64,000 nucleotides of DNA from Fluviicoccus keumensis (lineage in GTDB: Bacteria > Pseudomonadota > Gammaproteobacteria > Pseudomonadales > Moraxellaceae), in contig NZ_SHKX01000017.1 in the NCBI RefSeq assembly GCF_004217445.1, positions 32,185 through 96,184 on the forward strand, in the 5' to 3' direction. Every line of letters starts with the position of its first letter. Position 1 is the stretch's first letter. The position numbers and the translations under genes are program-made. Below the pieces are notes generated by a model. That model searched no databases, was not told the DNA's origin, and was given only the letters and a program-made list of their open reading frames with translations. Below, piece after piece: positions 44,614 through 53,863 of this stretch.

Positions 44614-46164
44614 ATGTCCCTGACTCAAGGTCTGCATCGCGCGCTCCAGACCCGCGGCGACCAACTCGCCACCATTGACGGAGAGCGCCGCCGCACCTGG
44701 CGCCAGGTCGGGGCGCGTGTCGCCCGTCTGGCCGGAGCCTTGCGCGCATTGGGTGTGGGTTCGGAAGATCGAGTGGCCATCCTCTCGCTCAACAGCGATC
44801 GCTATGTTGAGTATTTCTACGCCGTCGCTTGGGCTGGCGCCGCTTGTAATCCGGTCAATATTCGGCTGACTCCGGCTGAAATCGCCTACACGCTGAACGA
44901 CTCCGGCAGCCGTGTGCTTTTCATCGACGAGACCTTTGCCCCGATACTGGCGGCGCTGCGGTCAGCCATGACTACGGTTGAGCACATCATTTATATGAGT
45001 GACGGCGCAGTGCCAGATGGCTACCTCGCCTATGAAGCGCTCGTGGCGACGGGCTCGGTGGTTCCCGATGCCGCAGTCGGCGGCGATACCCTGGCAGGCC
45101 TTTTTTATACCGGTGGCACCACGGGAAAGTCCAAGGGCGTCATGCTTACCCATGCCAATCTCTTGGCCAACGCGCTCAATGTACTGCCGGCGCTGGCCTA
45201 TGACGCGAGCACGATCTACCTGCATGCTGCGCCGATGTTCCACCTCGCCGACATGGCCAGCACCTTTGCCGTCACTATGGCGGGTGCGACGCATTGCGCG
45301 GTGCCGCGCTTCGACGTGGAGAACGTGCTTGCCACGATGGCGCGCGAGCGGGTGACGCATGCCTTGCTCGTACCTGTGATGATCAATCTACTGGTCAGTT
45401 CCGGAAAGATAAGCGACTACGACATTTCCAGCCTGCGCCGCCTCATGTATGGCGCCTCGCCGATGCCGAGAGCCGTACTGATGCGCGCCATGCAGCAGAT
45501 GCCAGGGGTCGGCTTTACCCAAGGCTATGGCCAGACCGAGTCCTCCCCGGTTATCTCCTTCCTGTCCCCCGAGCAGCACGCCGCAGGCGGCGACCGGTTG
45601 GAGAGCGCTGGCCAGCCTGCCTATGGTGTGGATGTCAGGATACTTGACGCTCAAGACAGTGAGGTGTCGCCCGGTACCATCGGCGAAGTCTGCGTGCGAG
45701 GGCCGAACGTGATGCGGGGCTACTGGCAACTGGAGCAGCAGACACGCGAGACCTTGCGCAATGGCTGGCTGCATACCGGTGATTTGGGCTACATGTGCAA
45801 GGACGGCTTCGTGTTTATCGTAGACCGTGCCAAGGACATGATCATCACGGGCGGCGAGAATGTCTTTTCCGTGGAGGTGGAGGGTGCCATCCATCTGCAT
45901 CCCGGCGTGCAGGAATGCGCGGTGATCGGCATTCCTGATGAAAAATGGGGCGAGTGCGTGCACGCCATTGTCGTTCCCAAGCCTGGGGTGAACCTTGTCC
46001 CGGCCGACATCATTTCCCAGTGCCGGGATCGTATTGCCGGCTACAAGCTACCGCGGAGTGTGGATATCCGCCATGAGCCATTGCCATTAAGCGGCGCCGG
46101 CAAGGTCCTGAAGACGGAGTTGCGAAAACCGTACTGGCAGGACATGTCGAGAAACGTCGGCTGA
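44614..46164 (+). CDS. Long-chain-type acyl-CoA synthetase
   Basis: From the ATG at 44614 (TAAGGAGTACACC upstream) the protein is 516 residues. It has GLFYTGGTTGKSKGVMLTHANL, GYGQTESSPVISFL, LHTGDLGYM and IVDRAKDMIITGGENVFSVEVE, all standard for fatty-acid CoA ligases. The longer frame from 44275 overlaps the hydrolase and is not real. It is the second acid-activating enzyme of the operon. Confidence 0.9.
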   Translation: MSLTQGLHRALQTRGDQLATIDGERRRTWRQVGARVARLAGALRALGVGSEDRVAILSLNSDRYVEYFYAVAWAGAACNPVNIRLTPAEIAYTLNDSGSRVLFIDETFAPILAALRSAMTTVEHIIYMSDGAVPDGYLAYEALVATGSVVPDAAVGGDTLAGLFYTGGTTGKSKGVMLTHANLLANALNVLPALAYDASTIYLHAAPMFHLADMASTFAVTMAGATHCAVPRFDVENVLATMARERVTHALLVPVMINLLVSSGKISDYDISSLRRLMYGASPMPRAVLMRAMQQMPGVGFTQGYGQTESSPVISFLSPEQHAAGGDRLESAGQPAYGVDVRILDAQDSEVSPGTIGEVCVRGPNVMRGYWQLEQQTRETLRNGWLHTGDLGYMCKDGFVFIVDRAKDMIITGGENVFSVEVEGAIHLHPGVQECAVIGIPDEKWGECVHAIVVPKPGVNLVPADIISQCRDRIAGYKLPRSVDIRHEPLPLSGAGKVLKTELRKPYWQDMSRNVG

Positions 46165-46216
46165 AAACAGACGTCATCTATTTTTCATCTCTAAAAACCA
46201 ACAAGACGGAAACACC

Positions 46217-47389
46217 ATGAATCTTGAGTTTACTACAGAAGAACTGGCCTTCCAGAACGAAGTGCGCCAGTGGTTCGCCGAAAACGTACCTGCTTCGCTC
46301 AGATCGCGTGCGGATAATGGCCAAATGCCGAACCGGGACGAACAACATGGATGGGAGCAAGTGCTCGGCAGGAAGGGGTGGCTGGTTGTCGGATGGTCTG
46401 CCCAGCATGGTGGTCCTGGATGGACGGCAACACAGCGATACATTTTTGACCTTGAGCGCGCTCGCGCGGGCGCACCGCCGGTGTCGCCGTTCGGTGTTTC
46501 CATGGTCGGCCCGGTCATCTGCGCCTTTGGCTCCGCCGAGCAGAAGCAGCAGCACTTGCCAGGCATCATCAGCGGCAATGTCCACTGGTGTCAGGGCTAT
46601 TCCGAACCGAATGCGGGATCGGATCTGGCGTCCCTGAAAACGGCTGCCGTACTGGACGGAGACCATTACGTCGTCAACGGCCAGAAAATTTGGACGACAC
46701 AGGCGCACTGGGCGGACTGGTGTTTTTGCCTTGTGCGTACGGACTCATCCGTAAAGCAGCAGCAGGGCATTTCCTTCCTGCTGATCAACATGAACACGCC
46801 GGGCATCGAGATTCGGCCCATTCACTCCATCGACGGGCATCACCACCTGAACGAGGTGTATTTTACCGATGTCAGGGTGCCCGTAGAGAACTTGGTCGGC
46901 AGCGAAGGCATGGGGTGGACCATTGCCAAGTTTCTGCTGACCCATGAACGAACCACTATCGCCGGCGTTGCCGACTCGAAGCGGGAAATCGAACGCCTTA
47001 AGCAGATGCTCAAGGACACGAAACAGGGCAACGGTTCCCGCTGGGATGACCCTTTTGCCCGCCGCAGGGTCGCCGAACTGGAGATCGATCTAGCCGCACT
47101 TGAGTACACCAACTTCCGCACGGTTGCCGCGACCGAAGAAGGCATGGGTCTGGGCGCCGAGTCCTCCGGACTGAAAATCAAGGGAACCGAACTGCAGCAG
47201 GCCATCACGCAAGCGATGGTGGAGCTGGGCGGCCATCTGTCCCTGACGTGGGACAACAGCGAACCCGTGGGCAGCTTTGCCTTCAATCGCACCCGCGAGC
47301 GCTACAACTTCCTGCGTGCGGCCACGATTTACGGCGGCACCAACGAAATTCAGAAGAACGTCATCGCCAAGATGCTGCTCGGACTCTGA
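46217..47389 (+). CDS. Acyl-CoA dehydrogenase (first of a pair)
   Basis: The 390-residue flavoprotein has WCQGYSEPNAGSDLASLKT and GDHYVVNGQKIWTTQA (flavin contacts) and the C-terminal IYGGTNEIQKNVIAK. At the YEGT position, where medium-chain enzymes carry the catalytic Glu, it has Gly (YGGT). The base may therefore come from elsewhere, or the enzyme may work as a heteromer with its neighbour at 47418. It starts 52 bases after the ligase. Confidence 0.88.
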   Translation: MNLEFTTEELAFQNEVRQWFAENVPASLRSRADNGQMPNRDEQHGWEQVLGRKGWLVVGWSAQHGGPGWTATQRYIFDLERARAGAPPVSPFGVSMVGPVICAFGSAEQKQQHLPGIISGNVHWCQGYSEPNAGSDLASLKTAAVLDGDHYVVNGQKIWTTQAHWADWCFCLVRTDSSVKQQQGISFLLINMNTPGIEIRPIHSIDGHHHLNEVYFTDVRVPVENLVGSEGMGWTIAKFLLTHERTTIAGVADSKREIERLKQMLKDTKQGNGSRWDDPFARRRVAELEIDLAALEYTNFRTVAATEEGMGLGAESSGLKIKGTELQQAITQAMVELGGHLSLTWDNSEPVGSFAFNRTRERYNFLRAATIYGGTNEIQKNVIAKMLLGL

Positions 47390-47417
47390 CAACACCTTAC
47401 AAAACAGGGGAATCAAG

Positions 47418-48539
47418 ATGGATTTTCGCTTATCGGATGACCAGCGCATGCTGGATGAGTCTGCATCAAAGTATCTGGCCGGACAGTACAGTTTTGATCT
47501 CTACCGCAAGCAACTCGCGGCCGATGTCGCATTTGACGAGTCGCGCTGGACTGCTATGGCAGAGCTGGGCTGGATGGCGCTGCCCTTCCCGGAATCCGTT
47601 GGGGGGTTTGGCGGTTCACTGGTGGATATCCAGTTGATTGCAAGGCGTCTTGGTGAGAAATTGTGCACCGACCCGTGGCTTACTTGCGCCGTGCTCCCGG
47701 GCAAAGTTCTGGAGTTCGCAGGTGGTGTCAATGCGATGCAATTGTTGTCAGGCGTTTCAGCAGGCACCACACGAGGGGCGCTGGCGGCGTTGGAAGCCAA
47801 CTCCCATTACGACCCGACACTGATTGCAACGCGGGTCACGGAGAATGGCGATGGCATACGCATTGACGGACAGAAATCTGTTGTCTTCGGCGCAGAGTAT
47901 GCCCACGTACTGCTGGTAACGGCATGTGCCGCAAATGGTGAAGCGATGCTGATCGCAGTGCCATCCTCGGCGCCAGGCGTATCCTTGAACCACTACCGTG
48001 TCGTCGACGGCTCGCGTGCCTCGGAAGTCAACCTGAACGCTGTCAAGCTGCCTGAAACTGCTGTGCTGGCACGTGGATGCGTAGCAATCGATGCCGTCAA
48101 GAGAGCCATCGACGTGGCCAACGCGGCAATATGCGCCGACCTGCTGGGGGCCGCATCAGCCATGCTGAACAAGACCCGGGATTACGCCAGAATGCGAAAA
48201 CAGTTCAGCGTCGCAATTGGAAGTTTTCAGGTCATCCAGCATTATTTGGTCGACATGTTCATCGAAACCCAACAATCCGAGTCGCTCGTCTGGATGGCCG
48301 GCCTCCAAGGCGATACGCAGGAATGTGCAGATCGTGAAAAGGCAATTTCAATTGCCAAAGCCTATATCGCTCGATCGGCCGTGATGGTCGCCCAGAAATC
48401 CGTACAGATTCACGGCGGTATAGGCGTCACCGAGGAACTGGATATCGGGCACTACTTCCGGCGTGTCACGCACTACGCGCAGATGTTCGGCGATCGCGAC
48501 CATCATGTCCAACGCTACATGGCTTTCGGGCAGGGCTGA
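47418..48539 (+). CDS. Acyl-CoA dehydrogenase (second of a pair)
   Basis: From the ATG at 47418 (AGGGGAATCAAG upstream) the protein is 373 residues. It contains LGWMALPFPESVGGFGGSLVD, RMRKQFSVAIGSFQVIQH and VQIHGGIGVTEELDIGHYF. It lacks a YEGT-like motif; the C-terminus is HYFRRVTHYAQMFG. Adjacent, unequal acyl-CoA dehydrogenases like this often form alpha2beta2 heteromers in steroid degradation. It ends the operon from 39473. Confidence 0.87.
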   Translation: MDFRLSDDQRMLDESASKYLAGQYSFDLYRKQLAADVAFDESRWTAMAELGWMALPFPESVGGFGGSLVDIQLIARRLGEKLCTDPWLTCAVLPGKVLEFAGGVNAMQLLSGVSAGTTRGALAALEANSHYDPTLIATRVTENGDGIRIDGQKSVVFGAEYAHVLLVTACAANGEAMLIAVPSSAPGVSLNHYRVVDGSRASEVNLNAVKLPETAVLARGCVAIDAVKRAIDVANAAICADLLGAASAMLNKTRDYARMRKQFSVAIGSFQVIQHYLVDMFIETQQSESLVWMAGLQGDTQECADREKAISIAKAYIARSAVMVAQKSVQIHGGIGVTEELDIGHYFRRVTHYAQMFGDRDHHVQRYMAFGQG

Positions 48540-48708
48540 CATGACCTTTTACGCGACAGCTGATGCCATCTGACATTCGAGAACGTAATACCAACGCATT
48601 GGACGACATCTTTGTGGGGGTGTCGCCAATGTAAGCAGTTTATCCTCCTCCGATGCCGCCGTAAGTTACATCTCGCCGATCACGGTCAATCGAAAGTCAA
48701 TGTTCGCG

Positions 48709-50184
48709 CTAAGGCAACGGTAGCCGGCTGTCCACAATCTGGCCCAGGTGCTGAAGGCGCAACGGTTTGGAGATGAAGTCATCCATGCCGGCGGCCAGGC
48801 ACTTCTCACGATCGCCCTGCAGGGCCGAAGCGGTCATGGCGATGATGGGGACATGCGGGTTCCCGCCGGAGCGACGCTCGCCTTCCAGCTGCCGGATATG
48901 CCGCGTGGCCTCGAAACCGTCCATCACCGGCATGTTGCAGTCCATGAAGATGAGGTCGTAGCGTAACTGCTGATACGCGGTGACCGCCTCGCTGCCGTTA
49001 CCCACCACGTCCACCTGACAGCCCAGGCGCTTGAGAACCACGGCAGCCAGCTGCTGGCTGACGGAATTGTCTTCTACCACCAGCACCCGACCACGAGATT
49101 TGCCGCCTGATGTACCGTGGAAGACGGCTAAACTGGTGTCCGGCAAGGGGATGTTTTCCGAGGGCAGACGCTCAAAGGGCAGATCCACCCAGAAGGTCGC
49201 GCTCCCGCCGGAGTAGGGGCGATAACCAATGTCACCGCCCATGGCCTCGGCCAGACGCTTGCAGATGGCCAGTCCCAGGCCAGTGCCGCCAAAGCGGCGG
49301 GTCATGGATTGTGCCTGCACGAAGGGAGTGAACAGGTGGGAAAGAATCGCCGGGTCGAGACCGATGCCGGTATCGCAGACTTCAAAGCAGAGGCGCACGG
49401 AATGATCGTGTCGCGCCGACTCGGTGCAATTGAGCAGGATGTGCCCCTGTTGGGTGAACTTCACCGCATTGGTGAGCAGGTTCAGCAAAATCTGTCGCAG
49501 TCGGGCGGCATCGCCCCGCAGCCGATGGGGCGCAGCCAGGGTATGGCGCAGCGCCAAACCTTTGGCCGCCGCGCTCGGTTGCACCAGTGCAAGTACCTGT
49601 CCCACTTCCGCATGCAGGTCGAATATCACCGGCTCCAGTTCCATGCGGCCAGCCTCGATCTTGGAGAAATCCAGAAAATCGTTGAGCAGATGCAGCAGGT
49701 ATTCGCCGGATTGGCGGGCAAGTTCGGCGAAATGACGCTTGCTCTCGTCCAGCGGTCCATCGAGCAGCAGTCCCGTGAAGCCGAGTAGACCATTCAACGG
49801 AGTGCGGATTTCATGACTCATGGTGGCTAGAAATTCGGTCTTGGCGCGATCGGCCGATTCGGCCTGGATGCGTTCGGTGATGTCCTCCGCCACCACCAGG
49901 CCATACAGGTAAGCGCCTTCCTCATCGCGTACCGCGCTGAGGGTAACCCGCAGCCAGACCGCATGGCCGAGCTTGTGCGGAAACCGCCGTTCAATCTTCA
50001 CCCAGGGCACTTCGGTTCGGCGTAGCCGCTCATGCTCGATCATATCCGGCTCGCAATCCTCGGGATAGATGAGCCGGCAGAAGTGCTGACCGAGGAGTTC
50101 ATCCTCCGTATAGCCCAGAAGTCGGCAGAATTTGCGATTGATGCGCTGCATGTGGCCATCGACCGATAGGTGTGCGAGCCCCAC
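48709..50184 (-). CDS. Hybrid histidine kinase, C-terminal part (PAS-HisKA-HATPase-receiver), split by a frameshift
   Basis: The 491-codon frame contains a PAS domain (INRKFCRLLGYTEDELLGQHF), the H-box MSHEIRTPLNGLLGF, the N-box LRQILLNLLTNAVKFT, ATP-lid motifs DTGIGLDPAIL and GGTGLGLAICKRL, and a receiver domain with phospho-accepting Asp in DLIFMDCNMPVMDG. It is the direct continuation of the frame at 50040-51419, displaced by one reading frame near 50184-50215. A GTG at 50184 could allow separate translation, but I think it is one broken gene. Confidence 0.82.
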   Translation of the reverse strand: MGLAHLSVDGHMQRINRKFCRLLGYTEDELLGQHFCRLIYPEDCEPDMIEHERLRRTEVPWVKIERRFPHKLGHAVWLRVTLSAVRDEEGAYLYGLVVAEDITERIQAESADRAKTEFLATMSHEIRTPLNGLLGFTGLLLDGPLDESKRHFAELARQSGEYLLHLLNDFLDFSKIEAGRMELEPVIFDLHAEVGQVLALVQPSAAAKGLALRHTLAAPHRLRGDAARLRQILLNLLTNAVKFTQQGHILLNCTESARHDHSVRLCFEVCDTGIGLDPAILSHLFTPFVQAQSMTRRFGGTGLGLAICKRLAEAMGGDIGYRPYSGGSATFWVDLPFERLPSENIPLPDTSLAVFHGTSGGKSRGRVLVVEDNSVSQQLAAVVLKRLGCQVDVVGNGSEAVTAYQQLRYDLIFMDCNMPVMDGFEATRHIRQLEGERRSGGNPHVPIIAMTASALQGDREKCLAAGMDDFISKPLRLQHLGQIVDSRLPLP

Positions 50185-51419
50185 GGCGGCCTGCTCGAAC
50201 GCGGCCGCCAGCGCTCGCTCTGGCGCAGGGCAAACTCTGCCTGTTTACGATCAGTAATATCCGAGAACAGTGCGGTACATTCCCCGTGTTGATGACTATG
50301 CACGAATACGTCGAACCACTGGCCGTCTGTTGGCAGTCCTGCCTCGAACTGGTCTTGGCTGCCCTGCAGCGCCACCTGGGCGAAGCGCTGGATCAGATTG
50401 AGGCTCGGGTCCAGGCTGCCGTGGAAGACCTCCGCCAGACGCTTGCCGACGATATCGGCGTGGGACAAGCCCAGCATCTTTCCATAGGCCGCGTTGACGG
50501 CTATATGGCTGAAATCCACCGGCAGGCCAGCCGCGTTCGTGATGAGCCGGTAGTGTGCGACGGCGTTGAGTTTGTTGTTGAATAGTGCGGTATATCGCTG
50601 CTCGCTCTCGGCCAGTGCTGATTGCACCTGCTTCAGGTCGTCGATATCGGTGCAGATGCCAAACCAGCGCATGACAGCGCCGGCCTCATCACGCAAGGGC
50701 AGGCCGCGGACATGAAACCAGTGATAGACGCCATCGTGGCGGCGGATGCGGCGCTCAATCGCATAGTCACGCTGTGCGGTATGGGCACTGTGCCAAGTGG
50801 CGGCCGCCTCTGCACGGTCGTCGGGGTGCAGCACGGTTAGCCAGCTGTCCCCCTGCAAAGTGGCCGGGTCCACACCGGTGTAATACAACCATTGCATGCT
50901 GAGAAAATCCGCACGCCCATCGGCTTGCGCCGTCCACACCAGACCGGGGAGGCCAGCAACCATCTGGCTCAGCTCATGCTCACGCTGGCTGAGCTGCTGC
51001 TCCAGCCGTACGCGCTCGCTGATATTACGGAAGACGACGGCAAAGCGTCTGGGCTGGGGACAGTAGCAGTACAACTCATAGTGTCGGCCAGTATCGATGC
51101 TGAAACTTACAAAGTGTTTTGCCCGGCCGCTCAAGGCGACGCCACAGTAATTTTCCCGCCAGATGCTTTCTTGCCGAGGCGCCCATTCCAGAGAGGGCCG
51201 ACCGACACAGTTACGGGGAAAGCCGGTCTGGGCGAAGAAGGCTTTGTTGACTTCGAGTAGCTGGAAGTCATAGGCCACTCCCTTCTCGTCCAGCAGCGCC
51301 TCGCCCAAGGCGAAGCCTTCTGTCATGTTGACGAAGAGGCTGCGGTATTTGTCCAGCTCATCTTCTCCCCTCAGAAGAGGCGGGCCGGGGCTGATTTTTG
51401 GCAGTCTAGGTAGTTTCAT
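50040..51419 (-). CDS. Hybrid histidine kinase, N-terminal PAS part, frameshifted
   Basis: From the ATG at 51419 the frame encodes three PAS-type sensor blocks: YRSLFVNMTEGFALGEALL, LPGLVWTAQADGRADFLSM with the GVYHWFHVRGLPLRDEAG PAC motif, and YTALFNNKLNAVAHYRL. After LRQSER the sequence stops looking like protein, while the next frame continues ALAAAFEQAAVGLAHLS. The break lies at the tandem GAGC units near 50215 (minus strand), where loss of one four-base unit would give this shift. With 48709-50184 it forms one sensor kinase of about 900 residues. Confidence 0.75.
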   Translation of the reverse strand: MKLPRLPKISPGPPLLRGEDELDKYRSLFVNMTEGFALGEALLDEKGVAYDFQLLEVNKAFFAQTGFPRNCVGRPSLEWAPRQESIWRENYCGVALSGRAKHFVSFSIDTGRHYELYCYCPQPRRFAVVFRNISERVRLEQQLSQREHELSQMVAGLPGLVWTAQADGRADFLSMQWLYYTGVDPATLQGDSWLTVLHPDDRAEAAATWHSAHTAQRDYAIERRIRRHDGVYHWFHVRGLPLRDEAGAVMRWFGICTDIDDLKQVQSALAESEQRYTALFNNKLNAVAHYRLITNAAGLPVDFSHIAVNAAYGKMLGLSHADIVGKRLAEVFHGSLDPSLNLIQRFAQVALQGSQDQFEAGLPTDGQWFDVFVHSHQHGECTALFSDITDRKQAEFALRQSERWRPRSSRPPWGSHTYRSMATCSASIANSADFWAIRRMNSSVSTSAGSSIPRIASRI

Positions 51420-51605
51420 GGCATCTGGCCTAATCGTTTTTGATCGTTTTCTCAATAGACTCCAGGGGCAGGCACCCTCCAAGAAAAGGCTGCTGGGAGC
51501 AAGTCCTTCACAGTCCCTTCCCTGTTGTCGGTCGCAGCCGCCTTTGATTTCCCGTGATTTGACGCTTGGGCGCTCAATCAAATAAAAGTAGCACTATTTG
51601 AGCAG

Positions 51606-51613
51606 TTGACCAA
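51606..51613. promoter_or_regulatory. Possible operator half-site TTGACCAA
   Basis: TTGACCAA is one half of the palindrome found 99 bases downstream at 51705. It lies upstream of the promoter and could be an auxiliary site or chance. Confidence 0.25.
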
Positions 51614-51667
51614 GGTCGGCTTGTAGCCTCTGTTCCATGAGATCGGCAGGGGGGCAATGACAGCATC

Positions 51668-51697
51668 TTGACAACTTCGGTGATGGACTCATAGAAT
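51668..51697 (+). promoter_or_regulatory. Sigma-70-like promoter of the thiolase operon
   Basis: TTGACA (51668-51673) and TAGAAT (51692-51697) are 18 bases apart. The operator at 51705 follows seven bases after the -10 box, covering the transcription start. Confidence 0.65.
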
Positions 51698-51704
51698 CGC
51701 AGCC

Positions 51705-51720
51705 TTGGTCATTTGACCAA
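51705..51720. promoter_or_regulatory. Operator TTGGTCATTTGACCAA of the thiolase operon
   Basis: This is the third perfect copy of the palindrome. It lies immediately downstream of a strong promoter and 38 bases before the thiolase start. Confidence 0.8.
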
Positions 51721-51742
51721 AAGATCAGCGGGGATGTCGAAA

Positions 51743-52927
51743 ATGAATCAAAAAAGGGTATTTGTCGCCGGTGTCGGCATGATTCCGTTCGTAAAGCCTG
51801 GCCAGAACAGGCCCTATCACGAGATGGGAGCAGAAGCGGTCCGGCTGGCGCTGGACGATGCCGGCCTTCGTTATACCCAGGTCGAGCAAGCCTACGCCGG
51901 GTATGTTTACGGCGACTCCACCTGCGGGCAGAAGGCGCTGTACCCGCTGGGCATGACGGGTATTCCCATCATCAACGTCAACAACAACTGCTCCACCGGC
52001 TCCACCGCTCTCTACCTGGCGCGACAGGCGGTAGCGAGTGGTGTGGCGGATTGCGTGCTGGCGGTTGGTTTCGAACAGATGAACCCCGGCGCCATCGGCA
52101 GCGTCTTTACCGACCGCCCAAGCCCTTTCGCGGATTTCGACGCCGTCACCGATGCGTTGGTGGATGTGGATCTGCCGTTGGCGCTACGCTATTTCGGGGG
52201 AGCAGGCCAGAGCCACATGCGCAAGTACGGCACGAAGATAGAGACCTTCGCGAAGATCCGCGCAAAGGCCAGCCGCCATGCCGCCAACAATCCGCTGGCG
52301 TTGTTCCGGCAGGTGGTCTCGCCCGAGGATGTCCTAAACGAGAAGCTGATCTGGCCAGGCGTCATGACCCGTTCCATGGCCTGCCCGCCGACCTGCGGCG
52401 CGGCGGCCGCGCTCCTCGTCTCCGACGCGTTTGCGCAGCGTCATGGCTTGCGCCGCGATGTCTTCATCGCGGCGCAAGCCATGACGACCGACTTCCCGGA
52501 CACCTTTTCTACACACGACATGATCGATCTGGTCGGTTTCGGCATGACCCAGGAAGCGGCGCGCCGTGTGTACGCGCAGTCCGGCGTTGGCCCGGAGGAC
52601 ATCGACGTCTGCGAACTCCACGACTGCTTCGCGCAAAACGAACTCATCACCTACGAAGCTCTGGGTTTCTGCCCGGTCGGCGAAGCGGAGCGCTTCGTGG
52701 AGACCGGCGCCAATACCTATGGCGGCGCGGTCGTCACTAATCCCTCCGGCGGCCTGCTGTCCAAGGGACATCCCCTCGGTGCCACTGGCCTTGCCCAGTG
52801 TTACGAGCTGACGCATCAGCTGCGCGGCACGGCCGAGGCTCGCCAGGTCGCAGGGGCGCGCAACGCCCTGCAGCACAATCTTGGACTGGGCGGCGCCTGT
52901 GTCGTCACCCTCTACCAGAAGGCATAG
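51743..52927 (+). CDS. SCP-x-type thiolase / lipid-transfer-type acetyl-CoA acyltransferase
   Basis: The protein of about 394 residues has the nucleophile Cys in NVNNNCSTGSTALYLA, the HDCFAQNE motif and the terminal GHPLGATGLAQCYELTHQLRG. This pattern is that of SCP-x thiolases and Ltp-type retro-aldolases rather than of FadA. It would cleave 3-ketoacyl-CoA or a branched side chain. The ATG at 51743 follows GGGGATGTCGAAA; an ATG at 51734 is an alternative. It heads a beta-oxidation operon with MaoC, SDR, acyl-CoA dehydrogenases and a hydratase. Confidence 0.88.
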   Translation: MNQKRVFVAGVGMIPFVKPGQNRPYHEMGAEAVRLALDDAGLRYTQVEQAYAGYVYGDSTCGQKALYPLGMTGIPIINVNNNCSTGSTALYLARQAVASGVADCVLAVGFEQMNPGAIGSVFTDRPSPFADFDAVTDALVDVDLPLALRYFGGAGQSHMRKYGTKIETFAKIRAKASRHAANNPLALFRQVVSPEDVLNEKLIWPGVMTRSMACPPTCGAAAALLVSDAFAQRHGLRRDVFIAAQAMTTDFPDTFSTHDMIDLVGFGMTQEAARRVYAQSGVGPEDIDVCELHDCFAQNELITYEALGFCPVGEAERFVETGANTYGGAVVTNPSGGLLSKGHPLGATGLAQCYELTHQLRGTAEARQVAGARNALQHNLGLGGACVVTLYQKA

Positions 52928-52933
52928 CACACC

Positions 52934-53377
52934 ATGCTGGACAAATCCCACATCGGACGGACATGGCCAAGCCATTCCGTCCTGGTCGAGGCCGGACGGC
53001 TGCGTTTCTTCGCAAAAGCCATCGGCGAAACCTCGCCGGTCTATGTTGATGAAGCAGCGGCCAAGCGTGCGGGCTACCGCTCGTTGCCGGTGCCACCGAC
53101 TTTTCTGTTCTCGCTGGAGCTTGAGAGGCCCGCTCCTTTCGAATGGCTCGCTTTTCTCGGCGTGGATCTCGCGCGTATCCTGCACGGCGAGCAGCGGTTC
53201 GTGTATCACCGGCCCGCCTGTGCCGGAGATTTGCTTACGTTCGAGAGCCGCATAACCGACATCAGCGACAAAAAGCAGGGTGCCCTGGAGTTTATCACCC
53301 GAGAAACCCGGGTCAGGAATCAGGCGGGCGAGCATGTCGCCGATCTCACTTCCGTGATCATCCAGCGCAATGCCTGA
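52934..53377 (+). CDS. MaoC N-terminal/FAS1-like dehydratase subunit (HadA-like)
   Basis: The 147-residue hotdog protein contains RLRFFAKAIGETSPVYVDE, GYRSLPVPPTFLFSL and HGEQRFVYHRPACAGD. It resembles the non-catalytic partner of MaoC-type heterodimers. It starts six bases after the thiolase stop and precedes a catalytic MaoC gene, so the two probably form one enoyl-CoA hydratase. Confidence 0.85.
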   Translation: MLDKSHIGRTWPSHSVLVEAGRLRFFAKAIGETSPVYVDEAAAKRAGYRSLPVPPTFLFSLELERPAPFEWLAFLGVDLARILHGEQRFVYHRPACAGDLLTFESRITDISDKKQGALEFITRETRVRNQAGEHVADLTSVIIQRNA

Positions 53378-53389
53378 GAGAGAACCAGT

Positions 53390-53800
53390 ATGATGACATT
53401 TGATGAGATGGCTGTGGGGCAGCTCCTGCCGCCGTTACAACTGCCCCCGATTAGTCGCAGCACGCTGGCGTTGTTTGCCGGTGCCTCGGGCGATCATAAC
53501 CCCATCCATATCGATCTCGATTTTGCCCGCAGCGCTGGCATGCCTGACGTGTTCGCCCACGGCATGCTGTCGATGGCCTGGCTGGGCCGCCTGCTGACCA
53601 ACTGGGTACCCCAGCAGCGGCTGCGTTCGTTCGAGGCGCGTTTTGTCAGCATCACGCATTTGCAGAATGCCGTTACCTGTACGGGTCACGTTGTCGAGAA
53701 ACTGGAGGTCGATGGCGAAAGACGTGTCAGGGTGTCAATCCAGTCCGCTAACCAGTACGGCGAGTCGAAAGTACTGGGTGAGGCGGTCATTGCTCTTTAA
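53390..53800 (+). CDS. MaoC-type (R)-specific enoyl-CoA hydratase subunit (HadB-like)
   Basis: The 136-residue hotdog protein has the catalytic hydratase motif FAGASGDHNPIHIDLDFA with the Asp and His residues, and MPDVFAHGMLSMAWLG. It adds water to trans-2-enoyl-CoA. It lies 12 bases after the HadA-like gene. Confidence 0.87.
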   Translation: MMTFDEMAVGQLLPPLQLPPISRSTLALFAGASGDHNPIHIDLDFARSAGMPDVFAHGMLSMAWLGRLLTNWVPQQRLRSFEARFVSITHLQNAVTCTGHVVEKLEVDGERRVRVSIQSANQYGESKVLGEAVIAL

Positions 53801-53863
53801 ACAGCAGTGCGCGCGAACCGCCGCCTGCTTTAACGTTTTCCCCTTACTGATGGAAGCCATAAC

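Noticed and set aside
12312..51720. The palindrome as a FadR (GntR-type) site
   Set aside because: E. coli FadR sites have TGGTC and GACCA one base apart; here the arms are separated by four bases. No GntR gene is in the window, whereas a TetR gene lies under the sites.
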